This document shows, piece by piece, positions 23,201 through 30,142 of a DNA stretch of 34,085 nucleotides. The first letter of the stretch is position 1. Every line of letters begins with the position of its first letter. Source of the DNA: CAZAPV01 sp964487195 (lineage in GTDB: Bacteria > Patescibacteriota > Patescibacteriia > SG8-24); the NCBI GenBank assembly GCA_964487195.1, contig CAZAPV010000004.1, positions 1 through 34,085 on the forward strand. Reading direction: 5' to 3'. Below the pieces are notes generated by a model that did no database searches, was not told where the DNA came from, and saw only the letters and a program-made list of their open reading frames with translations. The position numbers and the translations under genes are program-made.

Positions 23201-24358
23201 TTATTGATTGCGCATCGCGTCGTCGAGCGCCGGTTCCTGGTTCCAGTGGAAGAACGGCTGTTCGGCGGCGTCCAGTTTCAGCCGGCCGAGCGCGTCCGCG
23301 GCCGCTTTTCCGGTCGCCGGATGCGGCTGCGCGAACTGTTCGATGTACACCGGAACGAGCTCGACGTCATGCACCGCGTCGCCGTCGAACGTTATTTTAA
23401 TCGCCATCCCCTCTTTGGTCGGTTCGGACCACATCTGATCGAACACGAAATTGCCGAGGCAGTAGAAAATGAGCTTGCCTTTGTACAGCTCGACCGGCTG
23501 CACCACGTGCGGATGGCCGCCGAGCACGAGGTCCGCGCCGGCGTCGATCGCGGCATGGGCGAACCGCGTTTGCGAACGGTCCGGGCCGTAGGTGTACTCG
23601 ATGCCGGAATGCATGGAGACGATCACGACGTCCGCCTGCTGCCGCGCCGCTTGCACTGCGGCTGTCATTTTTACGATATCCATAAACGCGGTGCCGGCGT
23701 GATGCGGCCCGGCGCCGTACGACGAAGGGACGACGTCGGTATCGTTGAACGCCAGGAACGCGAACCGCGTCCCGTTCTTTTCGATGATCGCCGGCGCAAG
23801 CGCGGCTGCGTCGTCCGCTCCCGCGCCCGCATGGGCGATCCCCGCGTCGTCGAGAATGCGGACGGTATTCAGAATCCCCTGTTCGCCAAAATTCGGGACG
23901 TGATTGTTGGCGAGCGACAGCACGGAGAATCCGGCGTCCTTGATCGCCACGGCCTCCGCGGGATCGGACCTGAACATCATTTCGTGCGGTTTGATGTCGC
24001 GGCCCGGGGTGAGCGGCGTTTCCAGATTGGCGAACGCGATATCCGCGGAGCGCACGTAATCTCGCATGCGCAGGAACGGAAAATTGATGTCGTTTTTCTC
24101 CTTGATTGTCTTCGCAACCGAGCGGGAGAGCATGATGTCCCCTACTGCGACGAGCGTGACTTGTTTCGTGTCCACCCCTCGGTCCGCGCCCCCGAGTCCT
24201 TGCGCGGGGCGCAGTTCAAGGAAAGGCGACATCCCGCTGCTGCGGACCTCGGTGACGCGGACACTTGGGGCGGACCGATCGCCGGCGACAAAAAAAGACG
24301 CGCCGCCGATGGCGGAGACAACGATGAATCCGGCGGCGAGCGCGATCTTCTTCTGCAT
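23201..24358 (-). CDS. CapA-family exported metallophosphatase
   Basis: This 385-residue protein begins with a membrane anchor or signal (IALAAGFIVVSAIGGASFFVA) and continues with a CapA/calcineurin-like domain. Motifs in order are VAVGDIMLSRSV, FANLETPLT, LSLANNHVPNFGEQG, VSMHSGIEY and LGGHPHVVQPVELYKGK, then FYCLGNFVFDQ. CapA proteins are linked to poly-gamma-glutamate or capsule synthesis; the true substrate here is unknown. ATG 24358 lies 6 nt from a TACAAT box and appears leaderless. It is followed by a methyltransferase gene. Confidence 0.9.
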   Translation of the reverse strand: MQKKIALAAGFIVVSAIGGASFFVAGDRSAPSVRVTEVRSSGMSPFLELRPAQGLGGADRGVDTKQVTLVAVGDIMLSRSVAKTIKEKNDINFPFLRMRDYVRSADIAFANLETPLTPGRDIKPHEMMFRSDPAEAVAIKDAGFSVLSLANNHVPNFGEQGILNTVRILDDAGIAHAGAGADDAAALAPAIIEKNGTRFAFLAFNDTDVVPSSYGAGPHHAGTAFMDIVKMTAAVQAARQQADVVIVSMHSGIEYTYGPDRSQTRFAHAAIDAGADLVLGGHPHVVQPVELYKGKLIFYCLGNFVFDQMWSEPTKEGMAIKITFDGDAVHDVELVPVYIEQFAQPHPATGKAAADALGRLKLDAAEQPFFHWNQEPALDDAMRNQ

Positions 24359-24364
24359 GCGTCT

Positions 24365-24373
24365 ATTGTACCA
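24365..24373 (-). promoter_or_regulatory. Extended -10 promoter of the CapA-family gene (leaderless)
   Basis: The minus strand reads TGGTACAAT within the 16-nt gap after the transglycosylase-like gene. The TACAAT box ends 6 nt before the A of the start codon, so the transcript should start at or beside the ATG. No good -35 is present. Confidence 0.65.
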
Positions 24374-24374
24374 C

Positions 24375-24923
24375 TTAGTTCTTCGTCATCGCCATCTCGA
24401 ACGGTTGGTTCCAGAGGCGTTCGGCGTTCCGTTTCACGGAGGCGGCGTACCCGTTGTTGACGCCGCAGCCGTTGTGACACTGAATCGCATGGGCCGGGTA
24501 CTTCGGGTACCCGTGGCGTTCCATGTACCCGAGCGTCCAAGTCGCGGAACAGCGGAGATCTTCCGCGCACGCGAGCGAGATCTTGTGCATGCGATAATGG
24601 ATCTGGAACCACCCATGGGCGAGACCGTTATCGCCGACGGCTTTGCCGTTATTCTGGGATTCCTTCCACATGATCGAGAGCAGCGTTTTGGCGCAGTCCT
24701 CGCCGTAACCGCGGGCGGCACAGACGTCGAGCAAGATGCTCTGCGCGGTCGGAGGCGTGGGTACGATCTGCGGCTGGATCACCGTAAATGCACCGTACGC
24801 CGGCGTATCGACGATTTCGGCGGCATGAAGCATCCGAACGTTGCCGAGCAGGAGCATCGCGGTAAGGAGCGGGGAAAGACCGCGGAGTAAGGCCGGGATG
24901 GCCTTCAGGGTGGTCTTAGTCAT
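24375..24923 (-). CDS. Secreted cysteine-rich lytic-transglycosylase-like protein
   Basis: This 182-residue protein has a signal peptide (hydrophobic core LSPLLTAMLLL, cleavage near HA-AE) and a lysozyme-like domain. LLSIMWKESQ (probable catalytic E88) is followed by GLAHGWFQIHYRM and a later Trp-Arg-rich helix, resembling SLT-fold peptidoglycan lytic transglycosylases. Six cysteines (68, 77, 119, 125, 149, 153) suggest three disulfides, unusual for this fold. ATG 24923 gives a normal signal peptide; ATG 24965 would place the start close to +1 but adds an atypical N-terminal extension. Confidence 0.82.
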   Translation of the reverse strand: MTKTTLKAIPALLRGLSPLLTAMLLLGNVRMLHAAEIVDTPAYGAFTVIQPQIVPTPPTAQSILLDVCAARGYGEDCAKTLLSIMWKESQNNGKAVGDNGLAHGWFQIHYRMHKISLACAEDLRCSATWTLGYMERHGYPKYPAHAIQCHNGCGVNNGYAASVKRNAERLWNQPFEMAMTKN

Positions 24924-24952
24924 AATTATGCTCAGATTAGCCAAAATAAAGA

Positions 24953-24972
24953 CGATCGCGTGCATGCGATCG
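24953..24972 (-). promoter_or_regulatory. Inverted repeat at the start of the transglycosylase-like transcript
   Basis: The arms CGATCGC and GCGATCG flank a 6-nt centre. The repeat begins within one or two bases of the predicted start site and lies in the leader before ATG 24923. It is followed on the minus strand by a T-rich stretch (TCTTTATTTTGG). It could be an operator, a leader hairpin or an attenuator. Confidence 0.5.
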
Positions 24973-24979
24973 ACCCGCC

Positions 24980-25008
24980 ACCTTATCATATTTTGGCCAT
25001 TTTGTCAA
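24980..25008 (-). promoter_or_regulatory. Promoter of the transglycosylase-like gene
   Basis: TTGACA (25003-25008) and TAAGGT (24980-24985) are 17 nt apart, with a TGn element before the -10. The predicted start is near 24973. Confidence 0.65.
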
Positions 25009-25023
25009 GAGTCTTGGGCAAAA

Positions 25024-25050
25024 GAAAAAACGACCCGATTTTCGGGTCGT
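25024..25050 (-). terminator. Terminator after the sigma factor gene
   Basis: A 9-bp stem (ACGACCCGA/TCGGGTCGT) with a 3-nt loop is followed on the minus strand by TTTTTTC. The stem begins on the last base of the sigma factor stop codon. Confidence 0.9.
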
Positions 25051-25940
25051 TATGCGGTAGCGGGAGGAGCGAATTCCCTAAGGTTTTCACGCAGCCGCTT
25101 TAAGGCGCGGGATTCGAGCTGACGGACTCGTTCTCGGCTGATGCCGAAATCGCGGCCGATCGCATCAAGTGTCTCAGGTTCATCATCCAGGAACCTTTTT
25201 TGGATGATATGCCGTTCTCGCGCGTCCAGGCGCAACAGCGCGCGGGACACCTCTTCAGTCAGCATCGCCCGGCGTTCGTCCCCCGATACATCCTCATCGG
25301 GAAGCGGACGGTGATCAGGAATCCTGTCGGAGAACTTCTCTCTCTGACCACTTTTCTTGCCTGCCGTGATGTGCGCATCGAGGGAGATCCAATGCTCCGC
25401 TTCCTCGAGATGGCTCATCGCGGTTCGGAAATCTTCCGCCCGTTTTGGCGTAAGCCTGAACTTTTTGGCAATGACCTCCTCGGATGGCGGTTCGCCGTCT
25501 TGGAGAAGCTTTTTGGCGATGAACGTTTCGATATTCTTATAGCGCCGGAGCATGCGAGTAGGCACCTGGATCATTCGCCCCGTCTTTTTGAGGAGAATAC
25601 TGATTTCCGCCCTGATCCACCATGCGGCATAGCTGATGAATTTGACACCCCGGTCCGGGTCAAAACGCTTGAGCGCTCTGATAAGACCGATGTTCGCCGC
25701 CTGAATGAGATCCTCGAGCTGCAGCCTCTGCCGGGAGAAGCGGCTCGCCATGTTCACCGCGAAGCGCAAATGCCCGGTAACCAGCTTTTTGCCGGCTTCG
25801 ACATCGCCATTACGGTAGGCGATGGCGAGCGCGCGCTCTTCCTCCGCACTGACGATGGGAATTTCGTCGAGTTGCCTGAAATAAATGCGCAACGCCTTGG
25901 ATGCTTGTGAAGCACTCCGCTTTGTATCGGTATCGGACAT
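25050..25940 (-). CDS. Sigma-70 family RNA polymerase sigma factor
   Basis: This 296-residue sigma factor directs RNA polymerase to promoters. Region 1.2 (YFRQLDEIPIVSAEEE), region 2 (LRFAVNMASRF, LIQAANIGLIRALKRFDPDRG, FISYAAWWIRAEI), region 3 and region 4 (RFLDDEPETLDAIGRDFGISRERVRQLESRALKRLR) are all present. It lacks the long region 1.1 of housekeeping RpoD, so it is a short group 2 or RpoH-like factor. ATG 25940 is set by AAGGAG 7 nt upstream. It is a single-gene unit with its own promoter and terminator. Confidence 0.95.
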   Translation of the reverse strand: MSDTDTKRSASQASKALRIYFRQLDEIPIVSAEEERALAIAYRNGDVEAGKKLVTGHLRFAVNMASRFSRQRLQLEDLIQAANIGLIRALKRFDPDRGVKFISYAAWWIRAEISILLKKTGRMIQVPTRMLRRYKNIETFIAKKLLQDGEPPSEEVIAKKFRLTPKRAEDFRTAMSHLEEAEHWISLDAHITAGKKSGQREKFSDRIPDHRPLPDEDVSGDERRAMLTEEVSRALLRLDARERHIIQKRFLDDEPETLDAIGRDFGISRERVRQLESRALKRLRENLREFAPPATA

Positions 25941-25979
25941 GAGGCATCTCCTTTCTTTTTTGGTAAGGAACAACGATTC

Positions 25980-26008
25980 TCTGTACCATGAACCGCTGAT
26001 GTTGGCAA
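25980..26008 (-). promoter_or_regulatory. Promoter of the sigma factor gene
   Basis: TTGCCA (26003-26008) and TACAGA (25980-25985) are 17 nt apart, with TGG just before the -10. The leader of about 33 nt carries AAGGAG. Confidence 0.6.
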
Positions 26009-26021
26009 GAGGCCACCGCGC

Positions 26022-26049
26022 TTGCGCGTTTCCGATGCTCTGCTAAGAT
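26022..26049 (+). promoter_or_regulatory. Promoter of the plus-strand lipoprotein gene
   Basis: TTGCGC (26022-26027) and TAAGAT (26044-26049) are 16 nt apart. The leader carries AAGGAGG (from about 26070) before ATG 26082. Confidence 0.6.
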
Positions 26050-26081
26050 GCGCGAAGCCCTTTTCAACCAAGGAGGAAAGC

Positions 26082-26717
26082 ATGACGAAAAAGATCGCGC
26101 TCGCACTCGCCGTCGCCCTGACCGCCTGCAGCCACTCGGCGCCACCCCCCGAGGCGTGCTGCCCCGCCCGCGAGCCGCAGCCTGAGAGCCTGCCGCCGGC
26201 GGATCAGCCGGCAAAGCCCGGCCACCAGAGCGAATCGACGCCGGCACGGCCGCGTTCGCTCGGCGACCGCTATGCGATCGATGCGACGCTCCCGAGCCCC
26301 GAATGGATTCGCGTGCCGCCGGAGAGGATCGGCATCCACGCCGACGCGGTGATCGTCAACGAAAAAACGTCGGCGATCATCGGCATCAGATTGATGAATC
26401 CCGAAGGGGCCCCGGCGCTCGGCGCCGCGCTCTTTGCGGGAGCGGTCACCGAGGCCGGCGCAAAAGTGTCGAAGATCGCCGTCGCAAAGGACGGATCCGA
26501 AGCGCACTTCACGCTCTCGGACAACGGTGCGAACGGCAAGCCGATAAAGGGAAAAATTGTCGTGAAGGTTTCTGACAAGCCCGACGCCATGCTGTTTTTC
26601 CGCTCGATGTGGCCCGCGAGCGCGAACAAGCGATCGCTGCGCGACTTCGACGCGATCGTCGCGAGCGTCACGCTCAAAGAGAAACCGCCGTCCGCCAAGA
26701 ATTCGGACGAGGAGTGA
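26082..26717 (+). CDS. Hypothetical lipoprotein
   Basis: This 211-residue protein starts with a short signal peptide and a standard lipobox, ALTAC (Cys16), so it should be lipid-anchored outside the membrane. A Pro/Glu-rich linker (about 20-60) follows, then a globular domain of about 130 residues rich in beta-type segments (ADAVIVNEKTSAIIGIRLMN and KGKIVVKVSDKPDAMLFF) that I do not recognise. The start is fixed by a strong AAGGAGG. It is a single-gene plus-strand unit between two minus-strand blocks, with its own promoter and terminator. Confidence 0.85.
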   Translation: MTKKIALALAVALTACSHSAPPPEACCPAREPQPESLPPADQPAKPGHQSESTPARPRSLGDRYAIDATLPSPEWIRVPPERIGIHADAVIVNEKTSAIIGIRLMNPEGAPALGAALFAGAVTEAGAKVSKIAVAKDGSEAHFTLSDNGANGKPIKGKIVVKVSDKPDAMLFFRSMWPASANKRSLRDFDAIVASVTLKEKPPSAKNSDEE

Positions 26718-26724
26718 ACGTCTC

Positions 26725-26749
26725 AACCCCGACACTGCGTCGGGGTTTT
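26725..26749 (+). terminator. Terminator after the lipoprotein gene
   Basis: A 9-bp stem (AACCCCGAC/GTCGGGGTT) with a 5-nt loop is followed by TT-A. The T-run is short, so efficiency is uncertain. It also lies directly after the minus-strand YgjP-like gene and may stop both convergent transcripts. Confidence 0.7.
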
Positions 26750-27113
26750 ATGTATGGAATTTCCGCAGTTCCCGACGGTGCGCGCGGTGGTCCGGAATGG
26801 CGCGTTCAAGCAGCGCCCAGAATCGCGGGGAATGGTTGAATTCCGCGAGATGGCACAGCTCATGGGCGACGACGTAGTCGGCGAGATGCGCAGGCAAAAA
26901 TGCGATCTTGTAATTGAAATTCAAATTCCCCTTCTCCGAGCAGCTCCCCCAGTTCCGTTTCAGATTTTTGATGAAGATCCGCCCGTACCGGAAACCGTAG
27001 AGGGCATTGAATCGCTCAAGCCGCCCGCACACGAGCGCCCTCGCCCGTTCTTTGTGGCGCAGATAGGTGCGGCGGTCGCGCGGCAAGACGTAGCAGAGGA
27101 ACGGGTCGTTCAT
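26748..27113 (-). CDS. YgjP/SprT-like zinc metalloprotease (short form)
   Basis: This 121-residue protein carries the core of the YgjP (DUF45) metal-dependent hydrolase family: the motif VVAHELCHLAEFNHSPRFW supplies zinc ligands H84, H88 and H94 and catalytic E85. NWGSCSEKGNLNFNYKI is the conserved segment before it. Standard YgjP proteins are about 230 residues, so the N-terminal domain is missing. The ATG overlaps the stop of the SLT-type transglycosylase gene (ATGA), pairing a protease with a cell-wall enzyme. Confidence 0.88.
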   Translation of the reverse strand: MNDPFLCYVLPRDRRTYLRHKERARALVCGRLERFNALYGFRYGRIFIKNLKRNWGSCSEKGNLNFNYKIAFLPAHLADYVVAHELCHLAEFNHSPRFWALLERAIPDHRAHRRELRKFHT

Positions 27114-28540
27114 TGCGAACAGCCGCCGTCTGGAAAACAGATCGGGCCGATCGCGCCCGGCGATGATGGCGTAAGGACGGGTTGGTTGCCGGGGAGCGCG
27201 CCGGACGGGGCATTCGGCGTCGCGAACAGGCCGGCGGAGAACATCGCATAGACGCGCCGGAGCTTGGCGACGTACAGCACCGTCTCCTGGCGCAGACTGG
27301 AACGCCTGATCGACGCGATCTGCGCGATTGCGGCCGCGCGGTCGCTCCGCGCGCTCGCGATCGCCGCCCTAATCTTTGCGAGCTGCGCGGCGCCGACGCT
27401 CGTCGCTTGCCGCCGCAGACTCGCGATCCTCGATGCGAGCGAGGAAGCGGTCGATTGCGCGCTCGCCAGATGATCCGCGCGCGCGGCCGCCCATCCGTCG
27501 CCCCAGGTCGCGTACGCGCGGCGCACGCGCGTGGAACCGCCGTTGTACGCGGCGGCGAGGAACGCGGCGATCTTCGATTTGTCCGGGTCGAGCGCGATCG
27601 CGCGGATCGCGGGCGGCATCCCCGCGAGGTTGGAATCTAACAGCGCAACCTGCGCCTTGATCGCATTGCGATGATCGCCCATCCCGGCCGCGAAATCGGG
27701 AATCAAGCCGAGGGACGGCCACGCGCGCACGATCAGCGCGTACGTCGAGGGGATGAACTGCACGAGCCCGCGCGCGCCCGCCGTGGACACGGACGAGTCG
27801 AACGCGTCGTCGCGGTTCACCGCCAATTTCACGAGGAACGCGCCGACGACGTGTTCGGGACTCAAATCGCTCAAAAGCGGATGGTAATCGGCGTGCTCGA
27901 TCACGACGATCGACTTGAGCAGATACGGATCGGCGACGTCGGCGAGCAATTTATCCGGGAACGCCCGCGACCGCACTCCCTCGTTTCGCAGATCGTCGAG
28001 CGCGTCGCGGATGAGGTATGAAAGATAATCAGAACCGGCGGTGAGCACGTCCGGCGTAAAAAACTGTTCGTCATACGGAACGTACATCACGTCGCGGGCG
28101 TCGTACGCCACCCGCCGTTTCGTCAGACGGACGGTGGCGATCGTCGGCGTGATCACGCCGACGACGATGCTTCGGCTGCCGTGCGGCATCGCGTACTGCG
28201 TCGCGACGCCGTTGTTGTACGCGACGGTGATCGCCGGCGCGCCCGGCGTCGTCACGGTGAGGATCCCGTGGCTCTTCCAGCCGGAAACGAGCGTGATCGC
28301 GTCGGTGTCGCGGTTCCATACCGCGAGTGTCACGTCGATCGGACCGTACCCGCCCTTGAGGCGGTACGGCTGCGCTCTCGACGCGATCCTTGCCTGGAGC
28401 ACCGGCGCGAGCATCGTCTTCGCGCGCGCGACCGCGTCGAGGATCGGCGACGATGGCGCGGTCTGGGCGAACGCCGGCATGCCGCCAAGCAGCATGCTCG
28501 CGGCGATGATCGCGATCGCGGCGTGACGGAGGAGTCGCAT
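27110..28540 (-). CDS. Exported SLT-type lytic transglycosylase
   Basis: This 476-residue protein has a signal peptide (cleavage at about AFA-QT, residue 25) and a peptidoglycan-cleaving lytic transglycosylase domain. The catalytic glutamate is probably E215 in KSIVVIEHADYHPLL, followed by ARGLVQFIPSTYALI and AAAYNGGSTRV. An N-terminal domain of about 170 residues precedes it. The C-terminal 130 residues include an Ala/Arg-rich coiled region and a Pro/Ser-rich tail ending in a cysteine-containing segment. It is expressed from a promoter placed just after a terminator. Confidence 0.88.
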   Translation of the reverse strand: MRLLRHAAIAIIAASMLLGGMPAFAQTAPSSPILDAVARAKTMLAPVLQARIASRAQPYRLKGGYGPIDVTLAVWNRDTDAITLVSGWKSHGILTVTTPGAPAITVAYNNGVATQYAMPHGSRSIVVGVITPTIATVRLTKRRVAYDARDVMYVPYDEQFFTPDVLTAGSDYLSYLIRDALDDLRNEGVRSRAFPDKLLADVADPYLLKSIVVIEHADYHPLLSDLSPEHVVGAFLVKLAVNRDDAFDSSVSTAGARGLVQFIPSTYALIVRAWPSLGLIPDFAAGMGDHRNAIKAQVALLDSNLAGMPPAIRAIALDPDKSKIAAFLAAAYNGGSTRVRRAYATWGDGWAAARADHLASAQSTASSLASRIASLRRQATSVGAAQLAKIRAAIASARSDRAAAIAQIASIRRSSLRQETVLYVAKLRRVYAMFSAGLFATPNAPSGALPGNQPVLTPSSPGAIGPICFPDGGCSQ

Positions 28541-28552
28541 AAATGTCCGTCA

Positions 28553-28581
28553 ATTTTCCCGGAAATCGCGCGCGTTGTCAA
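28553..28581 (-). promoter_or_regulatory. Promoter of the SLT-transglycosylase operon
   Basis: TTGACA (28576-28581) and GAAAAT (28553-28558) are 17 nt apart. Only 12 nt separate the -10 from the ATG, so the leader is very short. The -35 begins 3 nt after the T-run of the preceding terminator. Confidence 0.65.
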
Positions 28582-28613
28582 ACAAAAACCCTCCGCATCG
28601 CTGCGGAGGGTTT
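28582..28613 (-). terminator. Terminator after the zinc-ribbon gene
   Basis: A 12-bp stem (AAACCCTCCGCA/TGCGGAGGGTTT) with a TCGC loop is followed on the minus strand by TTGTTTGACA, so the next promoter follows at once. It lies 11 nt after the zinc-ribbon stop codon. Confidence 0.9.
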
Positions 28614-28624
28614 GTTTGTTCGTC

Positions 28625-28816
28625 TTAGAACTGTCGGGGACCGAAGTTCTGACGACGTGCGCGGTTGCAGTCACGGCAGTACACCGGGCGGTCGGACTTG
28701 GGCTCGAAAGGGAGCTCCTTGATGTCCGTACCACACTCAGCACACTTGAGACCGAGCGCCGACACGTCGACGAGCTGCCGGGGGCCGAAGCCGCCCTGGC
28801 GATTGTCGAAGGCCAT
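28625..28816 (-). CDS. Small zinc-ribbon protein with FGPRQ repeats
   Basis: This 63-residue protein has a two-knuckle zinc ribbon: CAEC and YCRDC (a CxxC...CxxC pattern). The motif FGPRQ appears near residue 10 and again at the C-terminus (NFGPRQF). Basic residues between and after the knuckles suggest nucleic-acid binding. Similar short CxxC-ribbon proteins occur, to my knowledge, in Patescibacteria. The start at 28816 is chosen because it is the only in-frame ATG downstream of the predicted promoter that keeps both FGPRQ copies; no Shine-Dalgarno is obvious. Confidence 0.82.
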   Translation of the reverse strand: MAFDNRQGGFGPRQLVDVSALGLKCAECGTDIKELPFEPKSDRPVYCRDCNRARRQNFGPRQF

Positions 28817-28951
28817 ACGTTGGATGTTGCCCGCGTAATTTGCGGGTTGTGTTGTGAATAACCGACCTTTATCGGTTGTGTCGTAGACGTGGGGCCTTCG
28901 CGCGCGTCTTTCGACGCTTTGACTCCGGTCCTCGTTTCTCCGTCGTACCGT
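28817..28951 (-). promoter_or_regulatory. Long structured leader of the zinc-ribbon mRNA
   Basis: The predicted transcript starts near 28951 and the ATG is at 28816, giving a leader of about 135 nt, far longer than others here. It holds hairpins AACCGA/TCGGTT (28860-28877) and CCCGC/GCGGG (28830-28846) just before the start codon. Such a layout fits autoregulation or a temperature-sensing leader, which is inference. Confidence 0.5.
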
Positions 28952-28957
28952 GGCGGC

Positions 28958-28986
28958 AGTGTAGCACAACCCGGGAAAATTGTCAA
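28958..28986 (-). promoter_or_regulatory. Promoter of the zinc-ribbon gene
   Basis: TTGACA (28981-28986) and TACACT (28958-28963) are 17 nt apart on the minus strand. The -35 lies 7 nt after the DedA stop codon. Confidence 0.85.
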
Positions 28987-28993
28987 GAGCCGC

Positions 28994-29581
28994 TTATCGC
29001 TCTTCCTTAAGCTCCTTGCGAACCCGTTTGCCGATAAAATGCGAAACGACGAGGAACGCCACGATCGCCGCCGCGAGCGCGATCTCCACGAACCGAATCT
29101 CCCGTTTAAGCAGCGTGAGCGAGGCGCTCGAGAAATAGCCGAGTCCGCCGATGATCGCGACCCACAGCGCGATCGCCGGAACGTCGCTCGCAAAAAACAC
29201 CTTCGGCCGGACGCCGGTCGCGCCGGCGCGTACGAGCGTCGGATGATTGAAGCCGTACACGAATTTGGAAATGAAGATCGTATGGAACGGCCTGCGCCGT
29301 AGATGCGCGTCGAGCGGACCGCCGAACCGGTCGAAAAATCTCGACACCGGCGTTCCTGACGAAGGACTGATTTTCCGTCCGAGTGCGTACCACAGCGCGT
29401 CACCGACGATCGCGCCGGCGATGATGACGCCGAGCATGTCGAGCGGGTCGAAAAATCCTTGGCTCGTCAAGAACGCCGCCACGAAAATCAGCATCTCGCC
29501 CTCGAAGAACATCAACAGGAAGATGATGAGGTAGCCGAGCGGCCGCCACGCGGTCAAAGAATGTAAAAGGATGGATTCCAT
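28994..29581 (-). CDS. DedA-family membrane protein
   Basis: This 195-residue multi-span protein matches the DedA/SNARE-associated family, which acts in lipid or undecaprenyl-phosphate flipping. Motifs include FFEGEMLIFVAAFLTSQG, GDALWYALGRKI and ISKFVYGFNHPTLVRAGATG. At least four membrane segments are visible, and the C-terminus is basic (GKRVRKELKEER). It begins 4 nt after the 185-aa membrane protein gene and ends just before the zinc-ribbon promoter. Confidence 0.9.
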   Translation of the reverse strand: MESILLHSLTAWRPLGYLIIFLLMFFEGEMLIFVAAFLTSQGFFDPLDMLGVIIAGAIVGDALWYALGRKISPSSGTPVSRFFDRFGGPLDAHLRRRPFHTIFISKFVYGFNHPTLVRAGATGVRPKVFFASDVPAIALWVAIIGGLGYFSSASLTLLKREIRFVEIALAAAIVAFLVVSHFIGKRVRKELKEER

Positions 29582-29584
29582 ACC

Positions 29585-30142
29585 TCAAGCGCGGGAACGA
29601 TCTCTTTGAACGCTGACGAACAGGAACGACACGACGGTGATCGCTAAAAAGTAAAAGCTGTACGTCGCCGAGAGTTCGGCGAGTTTGGGAAGCGAGAGAA
29701 GCAGGAAGAACGGAGACGCGGCGAGGAACGCGAGCGCGAGCGCGGCGTTGATCCGTTCATCGATCACGGAAAACGGGATCGCGACGAGCGCATAGACGAG
29801 GAACAGGAAATCGATCAATTGGATCCCATGTACGAGGGCGAATCCGGCGGTCAGAACGGCGAGCGCGATTTTGACCAGCGTCTTTTTCGGCGTGCGCCGC
29901 GCCTTCGCCAGCACGGCAACGGGAAACTGCAGCAGCGATTTCAATTGGGTCGCGGCGATCAGTCCAAAAACAACGACGCTCGCATGGAACGCCGGCCAGT
30001 AGAAGAACGCGTTCCACGTCGGACTGAATTGCGCGATCGCCAACGAGAGAAGATAGAAAACGAGCAGCGCAGGATACGCCTTCGCGACTTCAACCGCGAA
30101 ATCCGCGAAAATGACGGAAAATTTATTTTGCGGCGACCGCAT
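29585..30142 (-). CDS. Hypothetical 185-aa multi-span membrane protein
   Basis: I do not recognise this protein. Four to five hydrophobic helices are evident (AYPALLVFYLLSLAIAQF, SVVVFGLIAA, LIDFLFLVYALVAIPF, YSFYFLAITVVSFLFVSV). Charged loops are rich in Lys and Arg. It overlaps the 3' end of the larger membrane protein gene upstream by 20 nt and is followed 4 nt later by the DedA gene, so it belongs to the same envelope operon. Confidence 0.8.
   Translation of the reverse strand: MRSPQNKFSVIFADFAVEVAKAYPALLVFYLLSLAIAQFSPTWNAFFYWPAFHASVVVFGLIAATQLKSLLQFPVAVLAKARRTPKKTLVKIALAVLTAGFALVHGIQLIDFLFLVYALVAIPFSVIDERINAALALAFLAASPFFLLLSLPKLAELSATYSFYFLAITVVSFLFVSVQRDRSRA

Noticed and set aside
22676..24460. 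A 594-aa plus-strand open frame opposite the methyltransferase and CapA-like genes
   Set aside because: It is the complement of two genes with intact catalytic motifs and lacks a ribosome site or recognisable domain.
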